Both the position numbers and the translations under genes were made by a program. The notes under the pieces are model-generated. The model was given only the letters and a program-made list of their open reading frames with translations. It had not been told where the DNA came from and did not search any database. DNA of 64,000 nt, from contig CAYVAT010000005.1 in NCBI GenBank assembly GCA_964449165.1, forward strand, positions 62,001 through 126,000, in the 5' to 3' direction. Shown piece after piece: positions 17,276-26,292 of the stretch; position 1 is the stretch's first letter, and each line of letters opens with the position of its first letter. Source of the stretch: CAYSCW01 sp964449165 (GTDB lineage: Bacteria; Acidobacteriota; Aminicenantia; Aminicenantales; Aminicenantaceae).

Positions 17276-19609
17276 GTGATTAAGAGTAGCGGGAAACATT
17301 CATCAACCGGTCAGAAAGCCAGTGCTTATCGAGTCACTTCTGTCCAGCTGGCTCGCCATCTGGGGATTTTCGAGGCCACCATGATCGGTGTCGGGGCTAT
17401 GATCGGTGCCGGTATATTTGTCTTGACTGGAATAGCTGTGGGTATTGCTGGACCTTCGGCTGTTCTGGCCTTTGCCTTAAATGGTGTGGTTACGCTTTTT
17501 ACCGCCCTGAGCTACGCGGAGCTTGCCAGTGCTATACCAGAAGCAGGAGGAGGATATTCTTACATCAAAAAAGTTATGCCCAATTCCATTGCCTTCATCT
17601 CGGGCTGGATGCTCTGGTTTGCCTATATCGTGGCCTGCGGCCTGTATGCTAAGGGGTTTGGCAGTTATTTTGTTGAATTATTCGAGCGCTATCTCCCTTC
17701 TATGACTGAATATCTCGTGGACTGGCTTGGCCGAAACGCTTCTGTGGCTTTATTCACGGTGGGAGTGGGGATTCTCTTCCTGGCTATCAACATCATCGGA
17801 ACTCATGCCAGCGGAAAAACCGAAGATGTCATAACCCTGGCCAAAATTGCGATTCTGGCTGTGTTCATTTATTTCGGGATAAGACAGGTTGGAAAGATGC
17901 CCGCCATTACTAGAGAAAATTTCACGCCGCTTTTTCCACATGGTTTTCAAGGTATTTTGGCAGCTATGGGATTAACCTTCATCGCCTTCGAAGGCTATGA
18001 TCTTATTGCCACTGTGAGCGAAGAAGTCAAGGAGCCCCGTCGCACCATCCCCAAAGCCATTCTCTATTCTCTGGCTATCACTGTTACCATTTACATTCTG
18101 GTTGTATTTGTTTGTCTAGGAGCTGTTCCTTCGGCCGAAGGGTTGCCCACCTGGGAGTTACTCGGAAAATACAAGGAGATCGGGATCATCCGAGCTGCAC
18201 AGGGTTTCATGCCCAAGTTTGGGGTGATTCTGATCCTGGGCGGAGGGCTTTTTGCTACCTTGAGCGCTCTGAATGCGACGGTCCTGGCTTCCTCAAGGGT
18301 TGCTTTTTCCATGGGACGGGATTGGATGCTGCCCAATGTGCTGAGCCGGGTGCATTCCATCAGAAGAACTCCTGTGATGGCCATCAGTATGAGCGGTCTT
18401 CTGTTTCTCTTGGTAGCGGTGTTTTTGCCTTTGGAGATCATCGGGATTTCAAGCAGCTTGCTCTTTCTCCTCACCTTCGCTCTGGTCAATGCAGCACTGC
18501 TCATGTATCGACGCAGGAGCACTTCTGCTCCTTCCTTTCGAGTGCCGCTGTTTCCGCTAACCCCTATTCTGGGCATTCTCACCAGTGCCGGATTAGCATT
18601 CTATCAATTGGTGAAGAATCCTTTGGCCCTGTTGCTGGCTGCAGGGTGGGTTTTGACAGGACTTTTAATATTCCTGATCTTCTTTTCAAACCGGGTTTCT
18701 ATTGCCGATGTTCCTAAGACAATCATCACCCCAGAATTATTGACCCTGAAAAAGGCCAAGCGCTACAAAACTCTTGTCCCTCTGGCCAATCCTGATCGGG
18801 CAAGACCTTTGGTTGAGCTTGCGGGGAGGGTAGTCTGCCCGAGCCAGGGAGAAGTCCTTGCTCTGACTGTTGTGGATTTACCGGGTGTGGCAGGATATGA
18901 TGAATCGCAGCCTTTTGTCAATGAGGCCCAGTTGGTCCTCAGCAAAGCTCATGAAGTGGCTGTCAGACAGAAAATTCCCTTTTCTTCTCTGTTGAAAATA
19001 GGTCGTTCTGCGGCTAAGGAAATTGTTGGAGTAGCTGCGGAACATAGGTGTCATCTGATTTTGATGGGTTATAAGAAAGACGAGGATCCCCTAGAAAATA
19101 GCATTATTCATCATGTGATATCCCATCAGCCCTGCGATATAGCTATCTTGAAAAGCGACAATATCTCTGTGGATATATTCAAGCGAGTGCTCATTCCTAT
19201 CGCCGGAAGGGAAGTCCATGATAGACTAAAAGCGCGTTTTATCCACTGTCTCCTGCCTGGGGAAGAAAGCCAAATCACGTTGATGACTGTCATTCCCTTG
19301 GAGTCCGGTATAGTGCGCAGACAAAAGGCTTTGCAAACTCTCGAGCGGGCAACGAAACTTTATCATTTGCCTTCTGCCGAACTTGTTGTTGAGGAGAGTT
19401 CTCAGGTAGCCCAGGCTATCATCCAGCGGGCAAGAGACCATGATCTTTTAATCATGGGGATGCATGAGGAGCAGTGGCTTAAAGCTTTTTTCTTCGGTAC
19501 GCTGGCCCAGCAGGTGGCTGGCCAGGTTCGGTGCGCTACCATTTTGACAAAAGTGCGGACTCCAAGGAAATCCGTGATCAGGAGCCTGTTTAAAATATCA
19601 AAGGATTAA
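17276..19609 (+). CDS. APC-family amino acid permease fused to two UspA domains (copy 2)
   Basis: 777 residues with the same layout as the previous gene: an APC carrier (about 20-480; MIGVGAMIGAGIFVLTGIAVG, SYAELASAIPEAGGGYSYIKKVMP, FIAFEGYDLIATVSEEVKEPRRTIPKAI) and two UspA domains (about 495-640 and 645-765). The first is recognisable from YKTLVPLANPDRARPLVEL, the second from FKRVLIPIAGREV and MGMHEEQWLKAFFFGTLAQQVA. GTG start with only a weak ribosome site. The two copies clearly arose by duplication but have drifted widely, so they may differ in substrate. The gap of 100 bases and an AT hairpin allow either read-through or separate expression. Confidence 0.88.
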   Translation: MIKSSGKHSSTGQKASAYRVTSVQLARHLGIFEATMIGVGAMIGAGIFVLTGIAVGIAGPSAVLAFALNGVVTLFTALSYAELASAIPEAGGGYSYIKKVMPNSIAFISGWMLWFAYIVACGLYAKGFGSYFVELFERYLPSMTEYLVDWLGRNASVALFTVGVGILFLAINIIGTHASGKTEDVITLAKIAILAVFIYFGIRQVGKMPAITRENFTPLFPHGFQGILAAMGLTFIAFEGYDLIATVSEEVKEPRRTIPKAILYSLAITVTIYILVVFVCLGAVPSAEGLPTWELLGKYKEIGIIRAAQGFMPKFGVILILGGGLFATLSALNATVLASSRVAFSMGRDWMLPNVLSRVHSIRRTPVMAISMSGLLFLLVAVFLPLEIIGISSSLLFLLTFALVNAALLMYRRRSTSAPSFRVPLFPLTPILGILTSAGLAFYQLVKNPLALLLAAGWVLTGLLIFLIFFSNRVSIADVPKTIITPELLTLKKAKRYKTLVPLANPDRARPLVELAGRVVCPSQGEVLALTVVDLPGVAGYDESQPFVNEAQLVLSKAHEVAVRQKIPFSSLLKIGRSAAKEIVGVAAEHRCHLILMGYKKDEDPLENSIIHHVISHQPCDIAILKSDNISVDIFKRVLIPIAGREVHDRLKARFIHCLLPGEESQITLMTVIPLESGIVRRQKALQTLERATKLYHLPSAELVVEESSQVAQAIIQRARDHDLLIMGMHEEQWLKAFFFGTLAQQVAGQVRCATILTKVRTPRKSVIRSLFKISKD

Positions 19610-19681
19610 ATCCTACAAAGGAAACTGGGCTTTTTTCCGCGTCGAGACGTATGATTTCTTTCGTCGGAGGCAGGGAATAAT

Positions 19682-19804
19682 CATGGCCAAGCGTTCACGA
19701 TGTTTGGATAGAACATACTGGAGTTAGCCTGGTTCATCAAGGCTGGTATGACTCCGGAAGAATCTTTGGCTGCTGTTACGACTAACGGAGATTTATGTGC
19801 AGGA
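19682..19804 (+). pseudogene. Fragment of an amidohydrolase-like gene
   Basis: One frame reads HGQAFTMFG, an in-frame TAG (19709-19711), then NILELAWFIKAGMTPEESL and AAVTTNG. This resembles the C-terminal part of metal-dependent amidohydrolases (imidazolonepropionase-like group), where a His-Gly and a ...EL..FV.AGMTP.EAL.AAT.NGA.LLG segment occur together. No start, no ribosome site, a stop in the middle and loss of similarity just before the hairpin at 19799 mark it as a decayed remnant rather than a gene. Confidence 0.45.
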
Positions 19805-19814
19805 TGTTTCCTGC
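19799..19814 (+). terminator. Hairpin with following T-run
   Basis: GCAGGA (19799-19804), TGTT loop, TCCTGC (19809-19814), then TTTTGCC. A 6-bp GC-rich stem directly followed by four T, about 190 bases after the second permease. Probable end of that transcript. Confidence 0.45.
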
Positions 19815-19955
19815 TTTTGCCATGGTCTTTCTTGGCAGTCGAGTCCATAGAAGATTAAATGTTGACTATTCTGCTAAAAATTCTTGAAATCGATTGTTGA
19901 GGAGAGGATACTATGGGGTGGATGAAAAAGATAATCAGTTGAAAGGAAGAAATTC

Positions 19956-21902
19956 ATGAAGAAAATTCAAAGAGCTAATATTTGGGTTAATGTACTGGCC
20001 GTTTTATTTTTATTTGCTGCACTTTCTATGACAAGTTCAGCCCTTCAGCAGTCAGAGGAGTTCAAGATATTCCAGACGGATACAAAAATCATCGTGGATG
20101 GGAACCTTAGTGACTGGGGTAAGGTTACGGAATTTCCTGTGAATTTAACACCTGAGGGAGAAAAGATAAAAGATGATCCAGGCATGATCATCAAAGCCTT
20201 GTTCACTTATGATCCAGAGAAATTCTATGCTGCGGTCAGAGCTAAAGACGACTCCTTCGAATTTCCCAGCCGAAGCTGGAGATACGGCGACGGCCTTTAT
20301 TTAACATTCCTCAACCCCTACCAGGGAAACGAAAGCGACCAGTTCATAACCTTCGGGTTTTCTATCGAAGAAGAAAAGACGACCAAAGTAGTTGTTAACG
20401 AGAACGGTGTCTACTTTCCTGAAATAAATATAAAGGACGTGGATTTGAAAATCTTGCCTGACACACAAGAAGGAGAAATTATATACGAACTCTCGATCCC
20501 CTGGAAATATCTCGTGCCTTTTAAACCTTTTATCTATGATAGATGGGGAATAAATCTCATCTATGTGGACCGCGATCAAGGGAAAAGAAAAGTTAGCCTC
20601 CTTTATCCTGACCCAGGCTATGACACAGAGCTCTCCAAAAAGAGAAAAGGAGCGATTTTTCTTTTCGTCAATCATACTCCCTCTGACTTTGAATTCCAGA
20701 CGACAATAAATGCCTCGCATTTTTATGAAGACGCCCAAAAAACCATTACCTGTGCCATCAATTCCCCTTCCAAGAGGACAGGATGGACGGTCAGATATGT
20801 GCTGAGTTCGATCTATGGTAGTGAATCCTCTGTGAATGAAATATCCCTCGATAAGGGAATGAATAGATTCACATTTAACTTGAAAGAGCAGGATTATGGC
20901 ACAGGTTCATACGACGTCAGCCTGGGAGTCATCGATGAGAATGAATCCCTTCGATTTACGGATAACCACAGATTCTTTGTGCTGAACCGCAGCGAGTTTG
21001 AGAGTTTCCAGAAGAGGATTGAGGAGATAAAAAAGGGAGATCTCTATGCAAAAAACCTGAGATTCAGAGAGAGTCTTCCCACATTGGAAATAAGGATCGA
21101 ATGGATTCAGGAATACATGAAGCAGGCGCCGCCTTTTGCTGAGTTCGATTCCATGAAGGAATGGTATGAGGAGACAGAGCTGTTATTCAAGAATGTTGAT
21201 GAGGGAAAGCCAGCTCTTTTTTTTCCAGGAACCATAGGGCGACTTGCTCACAGGTCAGAAATTGACGGCACACTCCAGCCCTATTCCGTTTATCTGCCAG
21301 AGGATTACGACGAGAAAAGCCCTATTCCTCTCTTTGTTACCCTACACGGCAGTGGTGTGGATGAGGAACGGACCGTTCTGGATGCGGCCAGGATTCTTTA
21401 TAGAGCCCGGCAGAGGAGAAAACAGATGAAGATGATCGTAATGTCTCCAAAAGCAAGGGGCCTTTCTGACTGGTACCTGGGGAATTCTGGAAAAGAAGTG
21501 ATCGAATGCATAGAACATATCAAAAAACTTTACAATATCGATGAGAAAAGAATCATCATGGATGGGTTTTCTATGGGCGGTTACGGCGCTTGGAGACTGT
21601 CGCTTCTGCATCCAGATCTGTTCAAAGCTGTGATTGTTCGTTCAGGTGCCATTGAGCCTCCTCCTTACCTGAAGGGAGAAAATATTCTTGACCTTCTGGA
21701 TAAGGGAAAAGGCTTGAATTTCTTCGTCATCCATGGAGATAAGGATAACGCTGTTCCTGTGGAGAATGCCCGAAAGGCTGTTGAGAAATTAAAAGAGCTG
21801 GGAATCAAACACCGATATGTGGAAGTCAAAGGAGCAGCTCACGGCGGATATGAAAAATGGGATGAGATTTTAGACTGGCTGATGACGATACTGGAAAAAT
21901 AA
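19956..21902 (+). CDS. Secreted esterase/hydrolase with N-terminal CBM9-like domain
   Basis: 648 residues. A signal peptide (about 1-30) leads to a CBM9-like/DOMON beta-sandwich (about 45-235, IIVDGNLSDWGKV, GDGLYLTFLNPYQGNES), a linker domain, and a C-terminal alpha/beta hydrolase (about 430-645). The hydrolase has the oxyanion region LFVTLHGSG, the nucleophile elbow DGFSMGGYGAW with Ser539, the acid region HGDKDNAVPVENA, and the catalytic His in KGAAHGGYEKW. This matches the esterase D/PHB-depolymerase-like group. It would hydrolyse ester bonds on polysaccharides or other extracellular substrates after binding carbohydrate; the substrate is inferred only. A good AAAGGAAG ribosome site precedes the ATG. 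Confidence 0.85.
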   Translation: MKKIQRANIWVNVLAVLFLFAALSMTSSALQQSEEFKIFQTDTKIIVDGNLSDWGKVTEFPVNLTPEGEKIKDDPGMIIKALFTYDPEKFYAAVRAKDDSFEFPSRSWRYGDGLYLTFLNPYQGNESDQFITFGFSIEEEKTTKVVVNENGVYFPEINIKDVDLKILPDTQEGEIIYELSIPWKYLVPFKPFIYDRWGINLIYVDRDQGKRKVSLLYPDPGYDTELSKKRKGAIFLFVNHTPSDFEFQTTINASHFYEDAQKTITCAINSPSKRTGWTVRYVLSSIYGSESSVNEISLDKGMNRFTFNLKEQDYGTGSYDVSLGVIDENESLRFTDNHRFFVLNRSEFESFQKRIEEIKKGDLYAKNLRFRESLPTLEIRIEWIQEYMKQAPPFAEFDSMKEWYEETELLFKNVDEGKPALFFPGTIGRLAHRSEIDGTLQPYSVYLPEDYDEKSPIPLFVTLHGSGVDEERTVLDAARILYRARQRRKQMKMIVMSPKARGLSDWYLGNSGKEVIECIEHIKKLYNIDEKRIIMDGFSMGGYGAWRLSLLHPDLFKAVIVRSGAIEPPPYLKGENILDLLDKGKGLNFFVIHGDKDNAVPVENARKAVEKLKELGIKHRYVEVKGAAHGGYEKWDEILDWLMTILEK

Positions 21903-22454
21903 CTTATTCCGGAGAAATAATACCCGATTCCCGAAAAATTTGGTTGAGAATAATTACTGTAATTGTGGATTGGAATTGTATTTTGGAATTGTTGTCGGAC
22001 AATTGTAATTTACTAATATATATAAAGTTAATCCTAAATTAACCTTGATTTTTATTCTTAAACAAGCATTTTTTGGGTCAAAATAACTCCTTTAAGAAAT
22101 CTTCCATTACAGGGCAATGTTCTATATACAACATTCTTAAACATGCAATTTTATCCCGAAATTAAGCCTTTAAGGCCTATTTTTAATAAATTTTTATCGT
22201 TTATATTAATATAATCAGTAAGATAGCGCAGCCCGAGCGCATTCTTCCCACACACATTACTTCCCACGATCCTTCTTCATACATTCACATTCTTTCAGCA
22301 TTTTTGATATTCTTGTGCTTCATTTTTCAATATCGAACAATGAGAGATTGATAATTCAGTTTCTCTCAACAATTCCACCCTTAATTTAATTCTTCTCCTT
22401 GACTTGAAACGATTTTCCTCCAGTTGGATTTTATATATATGTATAGACGTATGC
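21903..22454. other. Long AT-rich non-coding gap before the TonB gene
   Basis: About 550 bases, distinctly richer in A and T than its surroundings. Near 21955-22015 the hexamer AATTGT recurs five times, partly in inverted order, and GCCTTTAAGGC is a palindrome near 22166. No gene, RNA or classical terminator is evident. Confidence 0.5.
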
Positions 22455-22460
22455 TATAAT
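22452..22460 (+). promoter_or_regulatory. Extended -10 promoter element touching a start codon
   Basis: TGCTATAAT is a perfect extended -10 (TGnTATAAT). It ends three bases before the ATG at 22464, so a transcript from it would begin at or just inside the first codons. A TTGGAT (22424-22429) upstream is too far away to be its -35. Confidence 0.45.
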
Positions 22461-22463
22461 TTT

Positions 22464-23426
22464 ATGAAGAGGTCATTGATTAAAGTGGGTTCTGATATCA
22501 AGAGGAAAAGCATCTGTTTTTTCCTGTCCCTTGCTGTCCACTTTCTCCTTTTTTATATCGTTTTACATTTGGTCTCTCCTGTAAAAGTTTATGATATCAA
22601 AGAAGAAATCACCAATCTCATCATTGTTCCTCCTGAGAGACTGTTCATTCCCCAGGGGTATGATGATTTTAAAGAGGGTCACGATTTCGATGATTTGCTT
22701 CCGCGAGGAGGAGCAAGACAAAGAAGGCCTTCCCGTAGGACGGAAATATCTGGAGAAGAAGGAGCGCCTGGAGTTGAAGTCTCAGCTAAAGCTACAAACA
22801 ATGTTCCGCCATCTGGAAGCCGCATGGAAAGCCAAGAAGCTCATATGCAAGCGGAGCTATTGTCACCTGAATCAAAGATGTCTTCAGGATTTAAACTAAA
22901 GCTGCCCCGAGACATCAACCCAAACCTTCCTCCAGATGATGATCTTAATCTCTCTCCTTATTTTGAAAGAGAAGGGAAAGATCTTTCCAAAATTGACAGA
23001 GACAAATTAGAGAAAATTTTATCTCAATATCTTTACACGGATCTTTCAAGGATTCCCGCAGTAAAAGGCAAGTCTCCTTCAGGAAGCTTTGAAGACCGTC
23101 AAAGTCATGGTGAGGGAAAAGTATCATTCAACATAAAGGGTTACGATATCACACCCTGGGCCACTGAAGTGGTGAACAAAATCCAGACAAATTGGATTAT
23201 TCCTTCTTCACAGAGTCAAAATATTAAGGGGACAGTCAGGTTTTTTGTGGTCGTTGACGCCGACGGAGGAATCACATCCATAGAGATGGTTGAATCGACG
23301 GAAGTTACGGCGCTTGATCTTCTGGCTTTGAATGCCATAAATTCGAGCCTTCCTTTTCCCCGTCTCCCCGATGATTTTCCCTCTAAGAAATTGGAAGCCT
23401 ATCTTGTGTTTCACTACAATGATTAA
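22464..23426 (+). CDS. TonB-family energy transducer
   Basis: 320 residues from ATG 22464. A TTG at 22404 would add 20 residues. A single membrane helix (SICFFLSLAVHFLLFYIVLHLV, about 15-36) precedes a periplasmic region rich in Pro, Ser, Glu and Arg. The TonB_C domain (about 225-318) has YDITPWATEVVNKIQTNWII, GTVRFFVVVDADGGITSIEMV, ALDLLALNAINSSLPFPRLP. It should couple inner-membrane proton motive force to an outer-membrane receptor. No ExbBD genes lie beside it, so it may share TolQR. Its stop overlaps the start of the following secreted-protein gene by 8 bases, implying joint function. Confidence 0.85.
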   Translation: MKRSLIKVGSDIKRKSICFFLSLAVHFLLFYIVLHLVSPVKVYDIKEEITNLIIVPPERLFIPQGYDDFKEGHDFDDLLPRGGARQRRPSRRTEISGEEGAPGVEVSAKATNNVPPSGSRMESQEAHMQAELLSPESKMSSGFKLKLPRDINPNLPPDDDLNLSPYFEREGKDLSKIDRDKLEKILSQYLYTDLSRIPAVKGKSPSGSFEDRQSHGEGKVSFNIKGYDITPWATEVVNKIQTNWIIPSSQSQNIKGTVRFFVVVDADGGITSIEMVESTEVTALDLLALNAINSSLPFPRLPDDFPSKKLEAYLVFHYND

Positions 23427-24465
23427 AAAATTATTTCCGCTTTTCTTATTGATGAGTATTGTTCTGCCCTCCGACGCTGATTGGATGAGAGATGTGTCTT
23501 CATATATAAGTAGTGGTAATTATAATGGAGCCATCGATTACTTGATAAGTCTTCCTGAAGAGGCCGGCAAGATCCCTGGTCCTGTCATATCCGGACTCCT
23601 CGCCTATTCCTACCACAAGCTCCGGAATAACAGGATGGAGTATAAGTGGCTGGGAGAGTATTTCGAGAACTACAGGGGAGAAGAAATCATCTTCGATTTT
23701 CTCGATGATGCCACCTACAAAGACATGTTGAATTATTTGATGGTCTGGAAGGTGAAGTATCCCTATGTCTCAGAAATGGCATTTGTCAAAAGCGATATCT
23801 ACCAGGGCCCTTCACCGCCTGATAAGTTGATTGTCGGCATTGATATCGCGAGCGACGCCTATTACAAACTATCCGATGAGGGGGGAGTAATAAAAGGGGG
23901 TATCTTAAAACGGGGCTTCAACTCCATCTCTATAAAGGCCGATAATTTCTTCCAAAAGTCAGGAATCCGTACCTATTTTCTGGATCTGAAAAAGGGGGAT
24001 TTGATCGTGAGCAAGCAAATCGAGATCGATATTCAGATAGAGTCTTCCGTTAAAGTCAAAAGGAAGATAGAAGTTACTGATAAACCTGTTGCAAACCCTG
24101 AATTCAAGATATCCATGTTTGTGGGAAATGAGCTTGTCATCGAAAGCAAAAAATTGGCTTATGAAAACCTGCCTTTGAAACTTCACCTCCCTCCCTGGCC
24201 GGAGAATCGAAGTCCTTATGGGCCTATCTATGATAATAAATTCGCCTTGAATTCCTTTTCCATTCCGGAAGCTGTAGGAGCCTTATATGATTTGTTTAAA
24301 AAATTAAAGGATGGAAAAAAAGAAGAGAGCAAGCCAATGCCTGTCGAGAAGCAGATGCAGATCAGATCCTCTTTTATGAGAGAGGGTACGGGGGGAGAAG
24401 CAGAAGAGTTCAGAGCTGTTATTACCCTAAAAACAAAGCAGATAAAGACCGGTGCTTTTTATTGA
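23419..24465 (+). CDS. Secreted protein of unknown function, TonB-coupled
   Basis: 348 residues from ATG 23419; an earlier in-frame start (23371) would run through the end of the tonB gene without a signal. A clean signal peptide (MIKKLFPLFLLMSIVLPSDA) is followed by a helical repeat-like stretch (about 25-110, YISSGNYNGAIDYLISLPEEAG) and a beta-rich part (about 125-330) with KGGILKRGFNSISIKADNFF and FKISMFVGNELVIESKKL. I do not recognise a family. The 8-base overlap with tonB argues that it works with that transducer, for instance as a periplasmic accessory. The C-terminal 40 residues are basic and polar. Confidence 0.6.
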   Translation: MIKKLFPLFLLMSIVLPSDADWMRDVSSYISSGNYNGAIDYLISLPEEAGKIPGPVISGLLAYSYHKLRNNRMEYKWLGEYFENYRGEEIIFDFLDDATYKDMLNYLMVWKVKYPYVSEMAFVKSDIYQGPSPPDKLIVGIDIASDAYYKLSDEGGVIKGGILKRGFNSISIKADNFFQKSGIRTYFLDLKKGDLIVSKQIEIDIQIESSVKVKRKIEVTDKPVANPEFKISMFVGNELVIESKKLAYENLPLKLHLPPWPENRSPYGPIYDNKFALNSFSIPEAVGALYDLFKKLKDGKKEESKPMPVEKQMQIRSSFMREGTGGEAEEFRAVITLKTKQIKTGAFY

Positions 24466-24589
24466 TCTCATTTCGGCGATACTCTGCTTATGCAGAATAA
24501 GCCTTGTTCTAAAGTAATAATGTGGAGGAAAAGGATCGCGTTATAAAATATGAGCGTTTTTGGTACGCAGAACTTATTCAGGAAGGCTG

Positions 24590-24621
24590 GGGGAGCCAGA
24601 CTCTCTCAAGTCCAGCTCCCC
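24590..24621. terminator. Strong GC-rich hairpin in convergent gap
   Basis: GGGGAGC (24590-24596) pairs with GCTCCCC (24615-24621), and after a CA/CA internal mismatch GACT (24599-24602) pairs with AGTC (24609-24612) around CTCTCA. It sits between two converging transcripts and could stop or stabilise both. No T-run follows on either strand, so it is not a textbook intrinsic terminator. Confidence 0.45.
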
Positions 24622-24687
24622 ATGGATTATTGATCGCGCTCAAGTTGTGCCGGCTCGTGACCATTAATCCGAATCCTGGAATGGGCA

Positions 24688-26292
24688 TCATTTGGCTTTC
24701 TTCTTTGCCTCTTTTTTCTTTGTCTCTTTTTCTGCTTTTTTCATTGCCTCTATCTTTTCCATTTTTTCCAGCTTCTTTTTTAGCTCTGCTTTCTTTTCAG
24801 GATCTTCGGTCTCTTCAATCAATTTTTTGAGCTCTTCCTTCTTCTGGTACCATTCTTCATTCAGCTCGATATTCGGGTTAACTTCTACAAATTTGTCAAC
24901 CTTTACCGCAGCGGTAACTGCAGCTTTCTCTTGCTTCAGCTTTTTTTTCATTTCTTGAATCTTCAGAAGTTCTTCTTCAATCTGCTTCTTTTTCTCGGCG
25001 TTTTCCTCTTTTTTGAGCATTTCTTTAAGCTTCTTTTCTTTGAGCATGATAGCTTCTTTTTTCTTCCTCAGCTCTTTTTCTTTCATCGCCAGCAATTTCA
25101 CCTTGATCAACTTTTTCTTCTCAGGATCGTCTGTGTTGTTCAACAGTTCCTTCAGCTCTTGTTCCTTGGTCGATATGCCTGTTTCCTCAGAAGCCATTTC
25201 TTTTATTCTCTGCAGCTCCAGAAGTTTCTTCTTGATCAACTCTCTCTTTTCTGGATCTTCTGTTTTGGCAAGCTCTTCTTTGAGTGACTTTTCTTTTTTC
25301 ATGATTTCTTCTTGTTTCTTATGCTCTTCTTTCTTTTTTTCATCAGACTCATCTTGATAAAGAGGTTGGGTCGTATCTTTGGAGTCATCTTGGATCACTG
25401 TTTCATCCTGGGTGCTATTCTGGGCAGTGAGGGCGGCATTTTTTGAGATCTTTGGATCAGCGAAGGCCAGCATCAGAAAACAGAACAGCGGGATAATGAT
25501 CAGCAACTTTGCTTTTGCCCATCTTTTGGACTTGTTCTTTGTCATCATGGTTATCCTCCTTTTGATGAGCGAGCGGCTAAAATTGTTTGTGACTTCAAAC
25601 AATTTCAAACCCACATGCTGCTCCAGGATGAGCAGCTGGTATCTCGCCCTGCTGCAGCCCTGCGCAATGACTGCATTGTCAGCCAAGTACTCATGAGTCT
25701 CTTTTAAGGATTTTTTGTATGGCCATACAAAAGGATTAAACCATTGGACAATAGTAAGCAATTCAAGAGCAATGAGATCTATGGAATGATGCTGTTTTAT
25801 ATGAGCCAATTCATGAGCGAGGATTCTTTGAAAATCCCGTTCAGAGATATGGGACTTGTTGATGAAGATAAAGTTGAAAAAAGAAAAGGGTGCAGAGTCG
25901 TTTTCTATAAACACAGCTTTTACTTGGTCGTATTCATGAAATCCATTTTTCTTTATCAGAAGAAGCAACTGAATAAGTTGATACGCAAAACGCACCAGCA
26001 GGAGCCCGGCACCAAGGAGAAAAATCAACCAGAGGATATCTGTGATTCCTATAGAGTGAGCCTGAACTCCGACAGGCTGAGCAAAGACATGCGTTGGTTC
26101 TGAAAGAGAACTTGAGACAAAAGGGGAAGGGATGTTGAGAAGGGGGAGAGTAAATGAAGCAGGAATGGAGAGAAGGAGATAAAATCTGTTTAGCTGGAAA
26201 AAAGTTTCCTTTTTCAGAAAGAGCCAGTAGAAGGAATAGAATAGAGCCAGACAGATACTGGATTCGAAGAGATACTGAAGAGGACTATTCAT
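24688..26292 (-). CDS. BlaR1/MecR1-type M56 metallopeptidase sensor with Lys/Glu repeat tail
   Basis: 534 residues. The N-terminal half is a BlaR1-like membrane protease: helices at about 8-25, 35-55 and 84-112, the zinc motif HELAH (His160, Glu161, His164) and the ETHEYLADNAV region (about 198-208) with the third ligand. A last helix (AKLLIIIPLFCFLMLAF, about 261-277) leads to a sensor region that is not a penicillin-binding domain. It is a highly charged coiled coil with four degenerate repeats containing xDPEKK or NAEKK (about 338-366, 381-408, 423-451, 488-516). On a signal, such proteins cleave the BlaI repressor. The gene overlaps blaI by 8 bases. Confidence 0.88.
   Translation of the reverse strand: MNSPLQYLFESSICLALFYSFYWLFLKKETFFQLNRFYLLLSIPASFTLPLLNIPSPFVSSSLSEPTHVFAQPVGVQAHSIGITDILWLIFLLGAGLLLVRFAYQLIQLLLLIKKNGFHEYDQVKAVFIENDSAPFSFFNFIFINKSHISERDFQRILAHELAHIKQHHSIDLIALELLTIVQWFNPFVWPYKKSLKETHEYLADNAVIAQGCSRARYQLLILEQHVGLKLFEVTNNFSRSLIKRRITMMTKNKSKRWAKAKLLIIIPLFCFLMLAFADPKISKNAALTAQNSTQDETVIQDDSKDTTQPLYQDESDEKKKEEHKKQEEIMKKEKSLKEELAKTEDPEKRELIKKKLLELQRIKEMASEETGISTKEQELKELLNNTDDPEKKKLIKVKLLAMKEKELRKKKEAIMLKEKKLKEMLKKEENAEKKKQIEEELLKIQEMKKKLKQEKAAVTAAVKVDKFVEVNPNIELNEEWYQKKEELKKLIEETEDPEKKAELKKKLEKMEKIEAMKKAEKETKKKEAKKKAK

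Larger units (their letters stand above)
19610..19955. other. Gap holding an amidohydrolase remnant and a terminator-like hairpin
   Basis: 346 bases between the second permease and the esterase. It contains the two elements listed separately, and a weak TTGACT (19862-19867)/TGAAAT (19885-19890) pair 17 bases apart that could drive the esterase gene. Confidence 0.5.

Noticed and set aside
21955..22015. Repeated AATTGT motifs in an AT-rich gap
   Set aside because: Spacing is irregular and the motif is partly self-complementary and AT-rich, so it is expected often in such sequence.
24692..25357. Several plus-strand frames very rich in Phe, Leu and Ser
   Set aside because: They are the complement of the Lys/Glu repeats of the BlaR1-like gene on the minus strand.
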